From Streptomyces alboniger (lineage in GTDB: Bacteria > Actinomycetota > Actinomycetes > Streptomycetales > Streptomycetaceae), in assembly GCF_008704395.1 (NCBI RefSeq), contig NZ_CP023695.1:1364001-1428000 (forward strand): DNA of 64,000 nt. Reading direction: 5' to 3'. The notes below the pieces were generated by a model. That model was not told the DNA's origin, made no database searches, and worked only from the letters and a program-made list of their open reading frames with translations. A program made the translations under genes and the position numbers. Shown here in pieces: positions 30,686 through 39,554 of the stretch. Positions within the stretch are counted from its first letter, which is position 1; each line of letters begins with the position of its first letter.

Positions 30686-31321
30686 ATGGTACGGGTATCG
30701 AAGGTGGCGAAGGCTGTGAGGGTGATGAAGGAACACGACGAACGCCACGAAGGCGATGCCGGGCTGCGGGCCCGGCTCGTGAGGACGGGCGTCGAGCTGG
30801 TCGAGGCCGAGGGCGTGCAGGCGCTGACCCTGCGGGAGATCGCCCGTAGGGCAGGGGTCTCGCACGGGGCGCCCCGGCGGTACTTCCCCACCCATGTCGC
30901 CCTGCTGTCGGCGATCGCGCGACGGGGCTTCGCGGAGCTGGCGGCCGAGGTCGAGAGGGCCGCGGTGCAGGGCGGCGCGCGTACGCGGTTGAAGGCGCTG
31001 AGCCGTGCCTACCTCGGTTACGCGGCGGCCCACCGCGGCATGTTCGAGCTGATGTTCCGCCACGACCTCCTGGAGAGCGGCGCACTGGGCCTGCGGGAGA
31101 CCACCCTGCCGCTCTTCGACACACTGGTCGGCCTGGTCGCCGACGCCCGCCCGGCGTCCGGCGCGGGGGCGCGGGTCGTCGCGGGCGCGCTCTGGGCGAA
31201 CCTGCACGGCATCGCCCAGCTGTGGGAGTGGGGCAGTCTGGGACTCGCGACCGGGGCGGCGGATGTGGAGCCGCTGATCGAGGCCGCGCTGGAGGCGCAC
31301 CTCGGACCGGAGGCCTCGTGA
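30686..31321 (+). CDS. TetR-family transcriptional regulator
   Basis: About 211 residues from ATG 30686. A GTG at 30674 lies inside the second operator half and an ATG at 30725 (MKEHDERHEGD) is also possible. HTH at about 45-70: LREIARRAGVSHGAPRRYFPTHVALL. The C-terminal part (YLGYAAAHRGMFELMFRHDLLE) matches the TetR_C_13/AcrR-like effector domain. Its stop overlaps the start of the MFS gene (GTGA), so it should repress itself and the exporter. Confidence 0.85.
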   Translation: MVRVSKVAKAVRVMKEHDERHEGDAGLRARLVRTGVELVEAEGVQALTLREIARRAGVSHGAPRRYFPTHVALLSAIARRGFAELAAEVERAAVQGGARTRLKALSRAYLGYAAAHRGMFELMFRHDLLESGALGLRETTLPLFDTLVGLVADARPASGAGARVVAGALWANLHGIAQLWEWGSLGLATGAADVEPLIEAALEAHLGPEAS

Positions 31322-31384
31322 GGTCCGGCACCGGAGGCCTCGCGAGTCCCGGCACCGGAGGCCCGGTGAAACCCGGGACCGGAG
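31307..31384 (+). repeat. 24-bp tandem repeat carrying a ribosome site and start codon
   Basis: Three units at 31307-31330, 31331-31354 and 31355-31378, plus six bases of a fourth. Each begins CCGGAGGCC; units 1 and 3 keep GGAGG-N4-GTG, giving two possible MFS starts, while unit 2 has lost the GTG. Confidence 0.75.
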
Positions 31385-32838
31385 TGCAACGGAACCTCAC
31401 CCTCGTGTGCAGCGTCCTCGGCGCCATGATCGTCGCCCTGGACGGCACGGTACTGACCATCGTGCAGCCCGCTCTCCAGCGCGATCTGGACGCCTCCTTC
31501 GCGCAGGTGCAGTGGACCAGTACCGGATACCTGATCGCGGTGGCGAGCCTGCTGGTCTTCGCGGGGCGGCTCGGCGACCGGTACGGGCACCGGCGGCTCT
31601 TCGCCGTCGGGACGCTCGGCTTCGCGCTCGCCTCCGCGGGCATCGGTCTCGCGTCCGGCGTCGGCTGGGTGATCGGGCTGCGCGTCGCCCAGGGTGTCTT
31701 CGGCGCGCTGTTGCAGCCCGCGACGCTCGGGATGCTGCGGGCCGCGTTCCCGCCGGACAGGCTCGGGATGCCGATCGCCGTGCGGACCAGTGCGATCGGC
31801 CTCGCTGCGGCGGCGGGGCCGGTGCTCGGCGGGGCGCTCGCGACGCATCTCGGGTGGCGCTCGGTGTTCTTCCTGAGCGTCGTGCCCGCGCTCGTGATCG
31901 GCGTACTCGCACTGGTGGTCCGCGTGCCCGCGCCGCCCCGGAAGGGGCCCGCGCCCGGACTCGATCTGCCCGGCGCCGGGCTGCTCGCGGTGGCGCTCGC
32001 CTGCCTGGTGCACACGCTGGTCGGCGTCGCGGAGACCGGCTGGACGGCGGCCACCACGCTCGGCTTCGGCGCCGCGGCGGTCACCGCGGCCGCGTTCGTC
32101 CGGCATGAGCGCCGTGCCGCGAGTCCGCTGGTGCCGCCCCGCCTGGTCGCCTTGCCCGCGGTGGGCCCCGCGCTCGGCGTGCTGGTGGCGGCGTCCGCGG
32201 CGATGCTCGGGGCGCTGTTCGTGGCGACGTACTTCCTGCAAGAGGTCCTGGAACTCGATCCGCTGCGAAGCGCGCTGAGGGCGCTGCCGCTCGCGCTGAT
32301 GATGGTGGTGTGCGCGCCGTACGGGGCGGTGCTGCTGCGGCGGCACGGGCCGCGGCGGACCATCACGGCCGCGATGGTGGTGCTCACCCTCGGCGTCCTC
32401 ACCCTGTCCCGTCTGGACCGGGCGTCCGGGCCGCTGCTGATGGGCGGCGGGTTCCTGCTGGTCGGCGCGGGCTTCGGCACGGTGATGGTCGCCGCGACCG
32501 CGGTCGTCGTACGGCATGCCCCGGTGGCGGACGCCGGGGTGGCGGGCGGTCTCCAGCAGACCGCGATGAACGTGGGCCCGACGCTGGGCATCGCCCTGGC
32601 GACCACGCTGATGACGACCTTCGCGGGGCGCGGCGGGGGCCCTCACGGGAACTCTCAGTGGACCGACACCGCGTTCCTCACGGCGATGGACCCGACGCTG
32701 TCGGCCCTGTCGGCGGTGGCGGCACTCGGCGCGCTGACGGCGACGAGGCTGCCGCGGCGTGCCCGGGGAACAGGCAGCCAAGGCCCCCTGCCCGCCAGGG
32801 CACCGCGCCCGACGGCCGACTCCGCGTCACGCGGATAG
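31318..32838 (+). CDS. MFS drug exporter, DHA2 (14-helix) type
   Basis: 506 residues from GTG 31318, or 490 from GTG 31366. Motif A is GRLGDRYGHRRLF, and the early helix holds LDGTVLTIVQPAL, the DHA2 pattern. About 14 membrane helices. The N-terminal 25 residues (GTGG repeats) are encoded by the 24-bp tandem repeat and are probably not functional. Coupled to the TetR gene, so an inducible efflux unit is likely. Confidence 0.87.
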   Translation: MRSGTGGLASPGTGGPVKPGTGVQRNLTLVCSVLGAMIVALDGTVLTIVQPALQRDLDASFAQVQWTSTGYLIAVASLLVFAGRLGDRYGHRRLFAVGTLGFALASAGIGLASGVGWVIGLRVAQGVFGALLQPATLGMLRAAFPPDRLGMPIAVRTSAIGLAAAAGPVLGGALATHLGWRSVFFLSVVPALVIGVLALVVRVPAPPRKGPAPGLDLPGAGLLAVALACLVHTLVGVAETGWTAATTLGFGAAAVTAAAFVRHERRAASPLVPPRLVALPAVGPALGVLVAASAAMLGALFVATYFLQEVLELDPLRSALRALPLALMMVVCAPYGAVLLRRHGPRRTITAAMVVLTLGVLTLSRLDRASGPLLMGGGFLLVGAGFGTVMVAATAVVVRHAPVADAGVAGGLQQTAMNVGPTLGIALATTLMTTFAGRGGGPHGNSQWTDTAFLTAMDPTLSALSAVAALGALTATRLPRRARGTGSQGPLPARAPRPTADSASRG

Positions 32839-32919
32839 GGCCTGGCCGCGCCGGATCGGCCCACGACCGGGGCATGGCCGTGTTCCGGGGCGGGTGAGCT
32901 GGGTCGGCAGCGGGGACCG

Positions 32920-33135
32920 CTAACCGCCCGGCCCGCGCCGCCCGCCACACCCGGCCGCGCCAGCCAGCGCCGCTCCCCCGCCGGGTCGTCCGCGTCGGGC
33001 AGCCACCGCGAGGGCGTCGCCGTCGCGCTGGAGGGCGCGCTCCCGACCCGGGGCGCAGGCGGACGCGGCACCGGGGGCCGATCCCGTGAGCAGCGCCGCG
33101 GCCGTCAGCCCCGCCCGTCTGCTGATCCCGGTCAT
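32920..33135 (-). pseudogene. Short exported ORF, probable remnant
   Basis: 71 residues, start overlapping the stop of the hydrolase gene (ATGA). It begins with a good signal peptide ([22 protein letters not shown]) but then loses protein character (Arg/Gly-rich) and soon stops. Coding-like sequence continues in another frame (RWLPDADDPAGERRWLARPG), which suggests a frameshifted gene for a secreted protein. Not recognised further. Confidence 0.45.
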
Positions 33136-34619
33136 CGGGCCGCCTCCGGCTTCGGGCAGGTGAGGTCCGCGGCGGGCAGCTTCCCGTCGCGCAGATAGGT
33201 GTTGACGGCCCGGTCGGCGCACGGGACGGGGGTGAGGCCGTCGTTGCCGCGTCCGTACACGCCGTGCGCGCGGATGTCGGCCGTCAGGAGACGTGACCCG
33301 GTGAGCCTGCGGTGCAGGGCGAGGGCGCCCTCATAGGGGACGTTGTTGTCGTGGCGGGCCTGGAGCAGCAGGACGGGCACGTCATTGCCGATCCTCGTGC
33401 CGGGTTCGCGGGGCTCGCCACGCCAGAACGCGCACGGCGCGATCATGCCGTTGACGTAGGGGCCGAACACCGGCTGGGCAGCCCGGCTGCGCTGCATGTT
33501 CTGCCAGTACGTCTCCGGGTTCTTCGGCCAGCCGCCGGCGGGCCACCCGCCGTCCCCGCACATGAAGATCGCGCCACCGGTCATGCTGCTCTCCAGCTCC
33601 GGTGAGGCGAGCAGTTCGAGGAGTCCGGCGAGCGCGGGCCCCGGCTCGACCTCCTCACCCGCGGCCGCCTTCTTCAAGTCCGCTGCCACACTCTTCAGTT
33701 GGGGGTCGTTCTCCTCGTGCTGGACGAGCTGCTTGAAGATCATCCGCAGGAGAGGGGCGTTGAGTCGCTGCCCCTTCACGGGGATGGGGCGCTGCTCGGC
33801 CCGGCGCAGCAACGCCCGTACGTCGTCCCGCACTTGGCCGTCGAGCGCCGCCTCCGCGGGCGCGCCCGACCGCTGGAACAGCTCGTACTGCGTGGCCGCC
33901 GGGTCGGTCGAGGAGTCCAGGACGACACGGTCGGCGCGGCGCGGGAACAGCTGGGTGTAGACGGCGCCCAGGTCCGCGCCGTACGAGACTCCGTAGTACG
34001 AGAGTTTCCGCTCGCCGAGTGCGGCGCGGATCGCGTCCATGTCGCGGGCGACGTTGCGGGTCGAGGCGTGCGGGAGCAGATCGGCGTTGCCGCCGTGCTC
34101 CTGGCAGCGGCGGGCGGTGTCGCGCGCCGCCCGCACCGAGGCGTCGAAGTCCGCGCGCGGGGTGGTGGTGGGCCCGGGCGGCACCGGGCGCGGGGCGGCG
34201 CCGCAGGTGAGCGGGGTGCTCTCGCCGAGGAAACGGGGGTCGAAGCCGATCAGGTCGTAGCGGTCGGCCACATCCTCCAGCGCCGGGCGCAGGGCGAGGG
34301 TGTGGGCGAGTCCGGTGCCGCCGGGGCCGCCCGGGTTGGAGAGCAGGATGCCGCGCCGCTCGGGCGACCTCGCCTTGATACGGGAGATGGCGATCCGGAT
34401 CGTACGGCCGCCGGGGTCGGCGTGGTCGAGCGGCACGGTCACCTTCGCGCACTGCGCGCCCGCCTCGTTCAGCTCCTTCTGGTCGGCGGGGCAACGACCC
34501 CAACCGAGCGCCGACGAGGGTAATTTGGGTGGCTCGGCGGGTCCGGGCGCGGCCACTGCGCCGCCGGCGAGGAGTCCGGCCAGGCCCAGGCCAGCGGCGA
34601 CTGCTGACGCGACGCGCAT
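33132..34619 (-). CDS. Secreted alpha/beta hydrolase, tripeptidyl aminopeptidase type
   Basis: 495 residues. Signal peptide at the N-terminus ([21 protein letters not shown]). Oxyanion segment [11 protein letters not shown] and nucleophile elbow [16 protein letters not shown] (GxSxG as GVSYG), and a C-terminal cap/His region [14 protein letters not shown]. This is the Streptomyces Tap/SlpD-type exported peptidase family that removes peptides from the N-termini of secreted proteins. The coupled downstream ORF looks broken. Confidence 0.85.
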   Translation of the reverse strand: MRVASAVAAGLGLAGLLAGGAVAAPGPAEPPKLPSSALGWGRCPADQKELNEAGAQCAKVTVPLDHADPGGRTIRIAISRIKARSPERRGILLSNPGGPGGTGLAHTLALRPALEDVADRYDLIGFDPRFLGESTPLTCGAAPRPVPPGPTTTPRADFDASVRAARDTARRCQEHGGNADLLPHASTRNVARDMDAIRAALGERKLSYYGVSYGADLGAVYTQLFPRRADRVVLDSSTDPAATQYELFQRSGAPAEAALDGQVRDDVRALLRRAEQRPIPVKGQRLNAPLLRMIFKQLVQHEENDPQLKSVAADLKKAAAGEEVEPGPALAGLLELLASPELESSMTGGAIFMCGDGGWPAGGWPKNPETYWQNMQRSRAAQPVFGPYVNGMIAPCAFWRGEPREPGTRIGNDVPVLLLQARHDNNVPYEGALALHRRLTGSRLLTADIRAHGVYGRGNDGLTPVPCADRAVNTYLRDGKLPAADLTCPKPEAAR

Positions 34620-34773
34620 CGTGCGTGCTCCTTGGGTTCGGCGGCGGTCGCACCGGCCGGGCGGCCGGGCGCTCGATCACCACGCTAGGGACCCGGGCGC
34701 GGGCCGGCCATCGGGCCAGTGGGCCGAAGATCCCTGGGGAAAACCCCCGTACAGACGCCGCCGCTCCGCCGCC

Positions 34774-34804
34774 TTGACCTGGAGTCCGCTCCAACTCCTA
34801 AGGT
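34774..34804 (+). promoter_or_regulatory. MerR-type promoter with 19-base spacer
   Basis: -35 TTGACC (34774-34779), 19-base spacer, -10 TAAGGT (34799-34804). The dyad ACCTGGAGT / AACTCCTAAGGT lies in the over-long spacer, which is how MerR/SoxR-family activators recognise and twist their promoters. No MerR gene is adjacent. Confidence 0.72.
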
Positions 34805-34842
34805 CAGGACCGACCACGGAGCACCAGCCAGGAGGTACCACC

Positions 34843-35832
34843 ATGACCAGCCTTCCCACCCGCCGGCTCGGCGCGCTGACGGTCTCCGCGCAGGGACTTG
34901 GATGCATGGGGATGAGCCACGCCTACGGCACGTCGGACGACACCCAGTCGATCGGGACGATCCACCGCGCCCTCGACCTCGGCGTCACCCTGCTCGACAC
35001 CTCCGACTTCTACGGCAACGGCCACAACGAGGAACTGATAGGCCGCGCCCTCGCGGGCCCGCGCCGCGAACAGGCCGTCGTCGCCACGAAGTTCGGCTTC
35101 GCCAACGCCCTCGGCGAGCCGCTGCACATCCGGGGCGACGCCGCCTACGTACACCAGGCGTGCGACGCCTCGCTGCGGCGGCTCGGGGTCGACCACATCG
35201 ACCTGTACTACGTGCACCGGGTCGACAAGACCGTACCGATCGAGGAGACCGTCGGCGCGATGGCCGAGCTGGTCGCGGCGGGCAAGGTGCGCCACCTCGG
35301 GCTCTCCGAGGCCAGTGCGCGCACGATCCGGCGGGCGCACGCCGTGCATCCGATCGCCGCGTTGCAGAGCGAGTGGTCGCTGTGGACCAGGGACCTGGAG
35401 GGGGAGATCGCGCCCGTCTGCCGCGAACTCGGCATCGGCCTCGTGCCGTTCTCGCCGCTCGGGCGCGGCTTCCTCACCGGCCGCTACACCTCGCTCGACG
35501 CGCTCTCCGAGAACGATCTGCGGCGCACCCAGCCCCGCTTCGCCGACGGCAACCTGGAGCGGAACCTGTCGATCGTGGACGCCCTGAACGCGCTCGCCGC
35601 CGAGAAGGGCGTCACCGCCGGGCAGCTCGCGCTCGCCTGGGTGCAGCACCGCGGCGACGACGTCGTACCGATCCCCGGCACGCGCCGCGAGAAGTACCTG
35701 GAGGAGAACGTCGCCGCCGCCACGATCGAGCTGTCCGCCGACGACCTCGCGGCGATCGACGCGGCGGCGCCCGCGGACGGGGTGGCGGGCACGCGGTACG
35801 ACGAGGGCAGCATGTCGGTGGTCGACAAGTAG
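34843..35832 (+). CDS. Aldo/keto reductase
   Basis: 329 residues, AGGAGG before ATG 34843. AKR motifs: [11 protein letters not shown] at the N-terminus, [17 protein letters not shown] (Asp/Tyr), ATKFGF (Lys), YYVHRVD (His), [14 protein letters not shown] for NADPH. Close to the AKR13-type oxidoreductases induced by electrophiles. The MerR-type promoter suggests induction by redox or electrophile stress. Confidence 0.88.
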   Translation: MTSLPTRRLGALTVSAQGLGCMGMSHAYGTSDDTQSIGTIHRALDLGVTLLDTSDFYGNGHNEELIGRALAGPRREQAVVATKFGFANALGEPLHIRGDAAYVHQACDASLRRLGVDHIDLYYVHRVDKTVPIEETVGAMAELVAAGKVRHLGLSEASARTIRRAHAVHPIAALQSEWSLWTRDLEGEIAPVCRELGIGLVPFSPLGRGFLTGRYTSLDALSENDLRRTQPRFADGNLERNLSIVDALNALAAEKGVTAGQLALAWVQHRGDDVVPIPGTRREKYLEENVAAATIELSADDLAAIDAAAPADGVAGTRYDEGSMSVVDK

Positions 35833-35882
35833 GGGCCGGCCGCCGGGGAACGGCAGGCCGCCGGCCCACGTAGCCTGCTGGT

Positions 35883-36383
35883 ATGCCCTTCCCCCACCCC
35901 GTACCGGAGGCCCTGACCCATCTCGCGGGCGAGTGGCGCGTGACCCGCACGGTCCGCGACCTCGCCGACGGGTCCGAGGGCCGCTTCTCCGGTACGACGC
36001 TCTTCTCGCCGCTGCCCGCCCCGGACGAGGGCGGGCTCCTCCACCACGAGTCCGGCGTCTTCACCTGGCGCGGCACCGCACGCCCAGCCGAGCGCACCCT
36101 GCGGTTCCTGCCCGGCGGCATACCGGGCACGGCCCGCGTGGAGTTCGCCGACGGCCGCTTCTTCCACGACCTCGACCTGCGCTCCGGCCGCCACAGCGCG
36201 GACCACCCCTGCTCGGCGGATCTCTACCGCGGCGAGTTCGAGGTGTACGACGCGGACCGCTGGCGCGCCCGGTGGCGGGTGGGCGGCCCCGCCAAGGACC
36301 TGCTGCTCGTCACGGACTACGTACGGACACACATCACTGCTCGCCCAGCGCCATCCACCTGTCCGGAGTCTCCAGGGCCTTGA
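35883..36383 (+). CDS. DUF6314-type protein
   Basis: 166 residues. Beta-rich, starting LTHLAGEWRVTRTVRDLADG and containing GEFEVYDADRWRARWRV; the fold looks lipocalin-like, but this is inference. TAGCCT (35871-35876) is six bases before the ATG, so it is probably leaderless. The 3' end overlaps the convergent acetyltransferase gene by 50 bases. Confidence 0.72.
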   Translation: MPFPHPVPEALTHLAGEWRVTRTVRDLADGSEGRFSGTTLFSPLPAPDEGGLLHHESGVFTWRGTARPAERTLRFLPGGIPGTARVEFADGRFFHDLDLRSGRHSADHPCSADLYRGEFEVYDADRWRARWRVGGPAKDLLLVTDYVRTHITARPAPSTCPESPGP

Positions 36384-36771
36384 AGCCCACCTTCTCGTAG
36401 ACCCCGTGCGCGTCGGCCGTGGCGAGGAGCACGCGGCGCAGGCCGAACGGCTCCAGGTGCGCGCGGACCGCGTCCACGAGCGCGGTGCCAAGGCCCGTGC
36501 CGCGCGCGGCCGGGGTGACGTACACATCGCAGAGCCAGGCGAAGGTGGCCCGGTCGGTCACCACGCGGGCATACGCGACCTGATCCCCCGAACTCCCTTC
36601 GTACGCACCGAAGTTCAGTGACCCGGCGATCGCCGCGTCCTGCTTGGCGCGGGAACGGCCGAGGGCCCAGTACGCGTCCGTGGACAACCACTCGTGGACG
36701 CGGGCCGCGTCGATGCGGGCGGGGTCGGCCGATATCTCGTACTCACCGTGGAGCGTGACACTGTCGTTCAT
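36334..36771 (-). CDS. GNAT-family N-acetyltransferase
   Basis: 145 residues. CDVYVTPAARGTGLGTALVDAVRAHL is motif A for acetyl-CoA, then LLATADAHGVYEKVGFKAL. The DRATFAWLCDVYV start resembles the YjdJ/PhnO-like small GNATs. Converges on and overlaps the DUF6314 gene. Substrate unknown. Confidence 0.85.
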   Translation of the reverse strand: MNDSVTLHGEYEISADPARIDAARVHEWLSTDAYWALGRSRAKQDAAIAGSLNFGAYEGSSGDQVAYARVVTDRATFAWLCDVYVTPAARGTGLGTALVDAVRAHLEPFGLRRVLLATADAHGVYEKVGFKALETPDRWMALGEQ

Positions 36772-36840
36772 TCCCCGACCCTGCCAGGAGCGCCCGCGCG
36801 CAGTCGAGCGTGTTCCGTCTGGTGGGACGGGCGCCCTCGG

Positions 36841-38277
36841 CTACCCCCGCACCTCGTCACAGGCCTCGCGCAGTCTGCGCACTCCCTCGCCGATCTCCCC
36901 CACCCCGGCGACCGCCGCGAAGCTCAGCCGGACGTACGCCGCCGGGGGCTCCGCGGCGAAGTACGGGCGGCCGGGGGCCACGGCCACGCCCGCGCGCAGG
37001 GCCGCCGATGCCAGCGCCGCCTCGTCCGTGCCGTCGGGCAGCCGCAGCCACAGGTGGTAGCCACCCGCGGGGATGTGCGGCATCGCGAGTTCGGGAAGAC
37101 GCAGCCGCAGCGCGGCGGCCATGGCTTCCCTGCGGACCCGCAGCTCACCCGCGACCGCCCGCAGATGGCGCGGCCAGGCCGGTGAGCCGACCAGTTCGAG
37201 CGCCGCCTCCTGCAACGGCCTCGGCACGAAGAAGTGGTCGACGACCTGGATGGCGCGCAGCCGTTCGAGGACCGGCCCGCGCGCCGCGAGGGCGCTCACC
37301 CGGAAGCTCGGCGAGGTGGCCTTGGTGAGCGAGCAGACGTGCACGACGACGCCGTCCTGGTCGTCGGCGGCGAGCGGCCGCGGCAGCGGCCCGGCGTCCT
37401 CGTGGACGAGGCGGCGCACGAAGTCGTCCTCGATGACGAACGCGCCCGCCTCGCGGGCGATCAGCAGGACCTCGGGGCGCCGCTCGGCGGAGAGCACCGC
37501 GCCGGTCGGGTTCTGGAAGAGCGGCTGGCAGACGAAGACCCGGGCGCCCGTCGCGCGGAACGCGGCCTCCAGGAGCCCCGGGCGGACCCCGTCGGTGTCG
37601 ACCGGCACCGGCACGGGGCGCATCCCCGCCGCGCGGGCGATCGCCAGCATGCCGGGGTAGGTGGGCGACTCGACGAGCACCGGCGCCCCCGGCGGGGCGA
37701 GCGCCCGCAGCGCGGTCGTCAGCGCGCTCTGCCCGCCCGCCGTGATCAGCACCTCGGCGGCGGTGATCGCCCCGCCCACCCCTCGCGCGAACCACTCCCG
37801 CAGCTCCGGGAGGCCGTCGACGGGCGGCCGCCCCCACGCCCCGGGCCGCCGCCCCGCACGCGCGAGCGCCGCGGCCATGGCGCGCTCGGGCTGGAGCGCC
37901 GGATTGAGGTAGCCGCCGTTGAACTCGATGACGCCCGGCGGTGGCGCGGCCAGAGTGGCGAGCACTCCGGTCGCGTCGACCCCGCGCGGCACCAGCTCCG
38001 CCGCGGCGTCGGCGCTCAGCGACACCTCCTGCCATGAGGTGTCCCCGGCCGGCGCGGCGGGCGCCGACGGCACCGCACGGAAGACCCCGGCGCCGGGCCT
38101 GGTGACGACGAGCCCCTCGGCGGCGAGCTGCGCCAGCGCCCGCGACACGGTCACCGGGCTCACCTTGAACCGCTCGACGAGCGCGCGGCTCGATGGCAGC
38201 TTTCCACCCGGAGAGTAGCGGTCCAGCTCACTCCGCAGCTGTTTCGCCAGTTCGCCCACGCTGCTACTGTCATGCAT
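36841..38277 (-). CDS. MocR-type regulator: GntR HTH fused to PLP aminotransferase domain
   Basis: 478 residues. Winged helix at about 10-65 (PSSRALVERFKVSPVTVSRALAQLAAEG), then a fold-type I aminotransferase domain: ITAAEVLITAGGQSALTTALRAL, VIEDDFVRRL and the PLP lysine in CSLTKATSPSFRVS. Such regulators use PLP or an amino-PLP adduct as effector. Divergent from an EamA exporter with overlapping start codons, so it most likely controls that exporter. Confidence 0.88.
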   Translation of the reverse strand: MHDSSSVGELAKQLRSELDRYSPGGKLPSSRALVERFKVSPVTVSRALAQLAAEGLVVTRPGAGVFRAVPSAPAAPAGDTSWQEVSLSADAAAELVPRGVDATGVLATLAAPPPGVIEFNGGYLNPALQPERAMAAALARAGRRPGAWGRPPVDGLPELREWFARGVGGAITAAEVLITAGGQSALTTALRALAPPGAPVLVESPTYPGMLAIARAAGMRPVPVPVDTDGVRPGLLEAAFRATGARVFVCQPLFQNPTGAVLSAERRPEVLLIAREAGAFVIEDDFVRRLVHEDAGPLPRPLAADDQDGVVVHVCSLTKATSPSFRVSALAARGPVLERLRAIQVVDHFFVPRPLQEAALELVGSPAWPRHLRAVAGELRVRREAMAAALRLRLPELAMPHIPAGGYHLWLRLPDGTDEAALASAALRAGVAVAPGRPYFAAEPPAAYVRLSFAAVAGVGEIGEGVRRLREACDEVRG

Positions 38278-38291
38278 GACAGCACAGGATA
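38265..38291. promoter_or_regulatory. Divergent, probably leaderless promoter pair with central palindrome
   Basis: The perfect 16-bp palindrome CTGTCATG/CATGACAG (38267-38282) contains both start codons. TACTGT (38265-38270) precedes the rightward ATG by five bases, and TATCCT (38286-38291, minus strand) precedes the leftward ATG by eight. A protein bound to the palindrome would block both starts. Confidence 0.55.
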
Positions 38292-39250
38292 GCGCTACTC
38301 GCCCGAGGCGGATAGCAGTCACCGAAGCCCCCGCCCCGGCGACCTCCACGACGACCGGCCCCGCCGCCACCCCCACGGCCGCGCCGCACGGCGCCCGCCG
38401 CACCGGCACGCTGATGGCCGCCCTGGGCGTCACCGCCTTCTCGCTCACCTTCCCCGCCACCGCGTGGGGCCTGGAGGGCATCGGCCCGTGGAGCCTCGTG
38501 ACCCTGCGCGGCGCCCTCAGCGCCCTCATCGCGGGCGGCTGCCTGCTCGCCCTGCGCGTCCCGGTCCCGCACCGCCGCCACTGGGCGGGCCTCGCGGTGG
38601 TCGGCGCCGGCGTCGTCGTCGGCTTCCCCCTGCTCACCACGCTCGCCCTCCAGACGTCCACCACCGCGCACGCGGCCGTGGTCGTGGGTCTGCTCCCGCT
38701 GACCACCGCCGTGCTCTCGGCGCTGCGCACGGGCGCGCGGCCCTCGCGCATGTTCTGGACGGCGGCGCTCGTCGGGGCCGCCGCGGTCATCGCGTTCACC
38801 GTGCAGCAGAGCGGCGGCGCCCTGTCCGCCGCCGACCTCTATCTCTTCGGCGCGCTCCTGATCTGCGCGGCCGGCTACACCGAGGGCGGCAGGCTGGCCC
38901 GCGAGATGCCCGGCTGGCAGGTCATCGGCTGGGGACTGATGCTCTGCCTGCCGCTCAACGCGGTCGGCGCGGTCCTCGCCCTCCAGCACGAGTCATTCCA
39001 GCTGACCGGGCACAGCACGGCGGGCCTGCTCTACTCCGCGATCGGCTCGCAGTTCCTCGGTCTGGTCGTCTGGTACCGCGGCATGGCGGTCATCGGCGTC
39101 CCCAAGGCCAGCCAGCTCCAGCTCGCCCAGCCGCTGCTGACGCTGGTCTGGTCGGTCTTCCTGCTCGGCGAGCACCTGCCCGTCGCCGCGCCCCTGACGG
39201 CGGCCGCCGTGCTCGTCTGCATCGCGGTCACGCAACGGGCCCGTGGCTGA
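38276..39250 (+). CDS. EamA/DMT-family exporter
   Basis: 324 residues, ten helices in two EamA halves. N-terminal tail Pro/Ala/Thr-rich. AWGLEGIGPWSLVTLRGALSAL in the first half and GLLYSAIGSQFLGLVVWYRG in the second. These proteins usually export amino acids or metabolites. Under probable control of the divergent MocR regulator, which suggests a PLP- or amino-acid-related substrate. Confidence 0.86.
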   Translation: MTAQDSATRPRRIAVTEAPAPATSTTTGPAATPTAAPHGARRTGTLMAALGVTAFSLTFPATAWGLEGIGPWSLVTLRGALSALIAGGCLLALRVPVPHRRHWAGLAVVGAGVVVGFPLLTTLALQTSTTAHAAVVVGLLPLTTAVLSALRTGARPSRMFWTAALVGAAAVIAFTVQQSGGALSAADLYLFGALLICAAGYTEGGRLAREMPGWQVIGWGLMLCLPLNAVGAVLALQHESFQLTGHSTAGLLYSAIGSQFLGLVVWYRGMAVIGVPKASQLQLAQPLLTLVWSVFLLGEHLPVAAPLTAAAVLVCIAVTQRARG

Positions 39251-39349
39251 CCGAGCCGGTGCCCGCCCGACCAGGCGCCATCAGCCGCCACCCGTCGTAG
39301 ACTGACGGCCACGGAACGCGACCGCAGAGCGGGACGAGGGAGCCTCCAC

Positions 39350-39544
39350 ATGCGCGCAACCGCGGGTGACAAGCTGGTGCTGCACGGCAGGGTCGTCGGG
39401 CAGCACGACCGGATCGCCGAGGTCGTAGAAGTCCTGGGCGCGGACGGCGGCCCGCCGTACCGCGTCCGGTTCGAGGACGGCCACGAGACGCTGGTCTCGC
39501 CGGGCCCCGACACCGTCGTACGGCACCAGGACCCGACGAGCTGA
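39350..39544 (+). CDS. DUF1918 small protein
   Basis: 64 residues, a small SH3-like beta barrel: ATAGDKLVLHGRVVGQHDRIAEVVEVLG and YRVRFEDGHETLVSPGPD. Typical full-length DUF1918. Preceded by TAGACT near 39297-39302. Role unknown. Confidence 0.85.
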   Translation: MRATAGDKLVLHGRVVGQHDRIAEVVEVLGADGGPPYRVRFEDGHETLVSPGPDTVVRHQDPTS

Positions 39545-39554
39545 CTGCGCGGCG

